Source: Vibrio sp. ED004 (GTDB lineage: Bacteria > Pseudomonadota > Gammaproteobacteria > Enterobacterales > Vibrionaceae). From it: DNA of 64,000 bases. The position numbers were made by a program, and so were the translations under genes. Positions 63,951-64,000 of this stretch are shown piece by piece (positions within the stretch are counted from its first letter, which is position 1; the number at the start of each line of letters is the position of its first letter). A model generated the notes under the pieces. That model was not told the DNA's origin. It worked only from the letters and a program-made list of their open reading frames with translations, and made no database searches. Where the stretch lies: the NCBI RefSeq assembly GCF_023206395.1, contig NZ_CP066150.1, forward strand, positions 1,674,001 through 1,738,000. Reading direction: 5' to 3'.

Positions 63951-64000
63951 AACGTTACCTTAGGTTGAAAAAGAGGGCGGCAAGGCTACCACCCTTCGTT

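Noticed and set aside
1..64000. CRISPR arrays, tRNA and rRNA genes, prophage or integron
   Set aside because: I found no regularly spaced repeats, no tRNA- or rRNA-like sequence, no phage structural gene and no attC-like array while reading both strands.

Overview
The window looks like a piece of a Vibrio chromosome, most likely the secondary chromosome of a Splendidus-clade or related marine species. The evidence is the family content: two Qrr quorum-sensing small RNA genes with sigma-54 promoters and LuxO boxes, a VdcA-type diguanylate cyclase, a malate-synthase-linked XRE regulator, an Hcp/Hcr pair, and many two-component and c-di-GMP proteins. Base composition is moderate, in the mid-40s percent GC by eye, with a few AT-rich gaps. 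I saw no rRNA, tRNA, CRISPR array, prophage or integron array.

Layout. 1-16700: a long-form GAPDH; the nitrosative-stress pair hcp-hcr (minus strand); a small membrane protein and a lipoprotein hydrolase; an amino-acid export block (Lrp-type and LysR regulators, LysE/RhtB exporter, divergent YjeH-type permease); a MocR regulator divergent from a flavin-nucleotide-binding protein; a urea transporter; an AraC regulator; and a YiaW/YiaV-like membrane pair. 16700-24700: two qrr genes face each other about 7.4 kb apart and enclose codBA (with a PurR-like box and a CRP-like site), a cold-shock gene, a vdcA-like cyclase, and a divergent pair made of a free-standing malate synthase G insertion domain and an XRE regulator. 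25000-40900: RhlE helicase, CHASE-GGDEF cyclase, an unknown exported protein, a minus-strand block of tripartite RND efflux genes followed by a two-component system and a methyltransferase, then nupC with a long structured leader carrying a short ORF. 40900-51100: a duplicated-domain protein of unknown function, an orphan ascorbate-type PTS (ulaBAC-like), an HD-GYP protein, a GNAT, a second two-component system, an unknown exported protein and a PAS-GGDEF-EAL protein. 51100-64000: a lone pseudopilin, a small beta-barrel protein, a 1-kb AT-rich gap leading into a membrane-bound winged-helix/CSS/EAL fusion, a double-Cache GGDEF-EAL protein, a GntR-ABC operon whose terminator was hit by an internally deleted ISL3-type element, and small enzymes (ABM monooxygenase, NTP-transferase-like, RibD-type deaminase, NUDIX).

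How the genes work together. The strongest theme is signalling. Six proteins carry c-di-GMP synthesis or breakdown domains, and two Qrr RNAs tie the area to quorum sensing. A second theme is nucleobase and nucleoside uptake and salvage (codBA, nupC). The items I consider most worth following are the winged-helix/CSS-motif/EAL transmembrane fusion, the stand-alone malate synthase G insertion domain next to its XRE regulator, the inverted pair of qrr genes, and the structured nupC leader with its 39-codon ORF. Domain names come from recognising motifs by eye; no database search was run.
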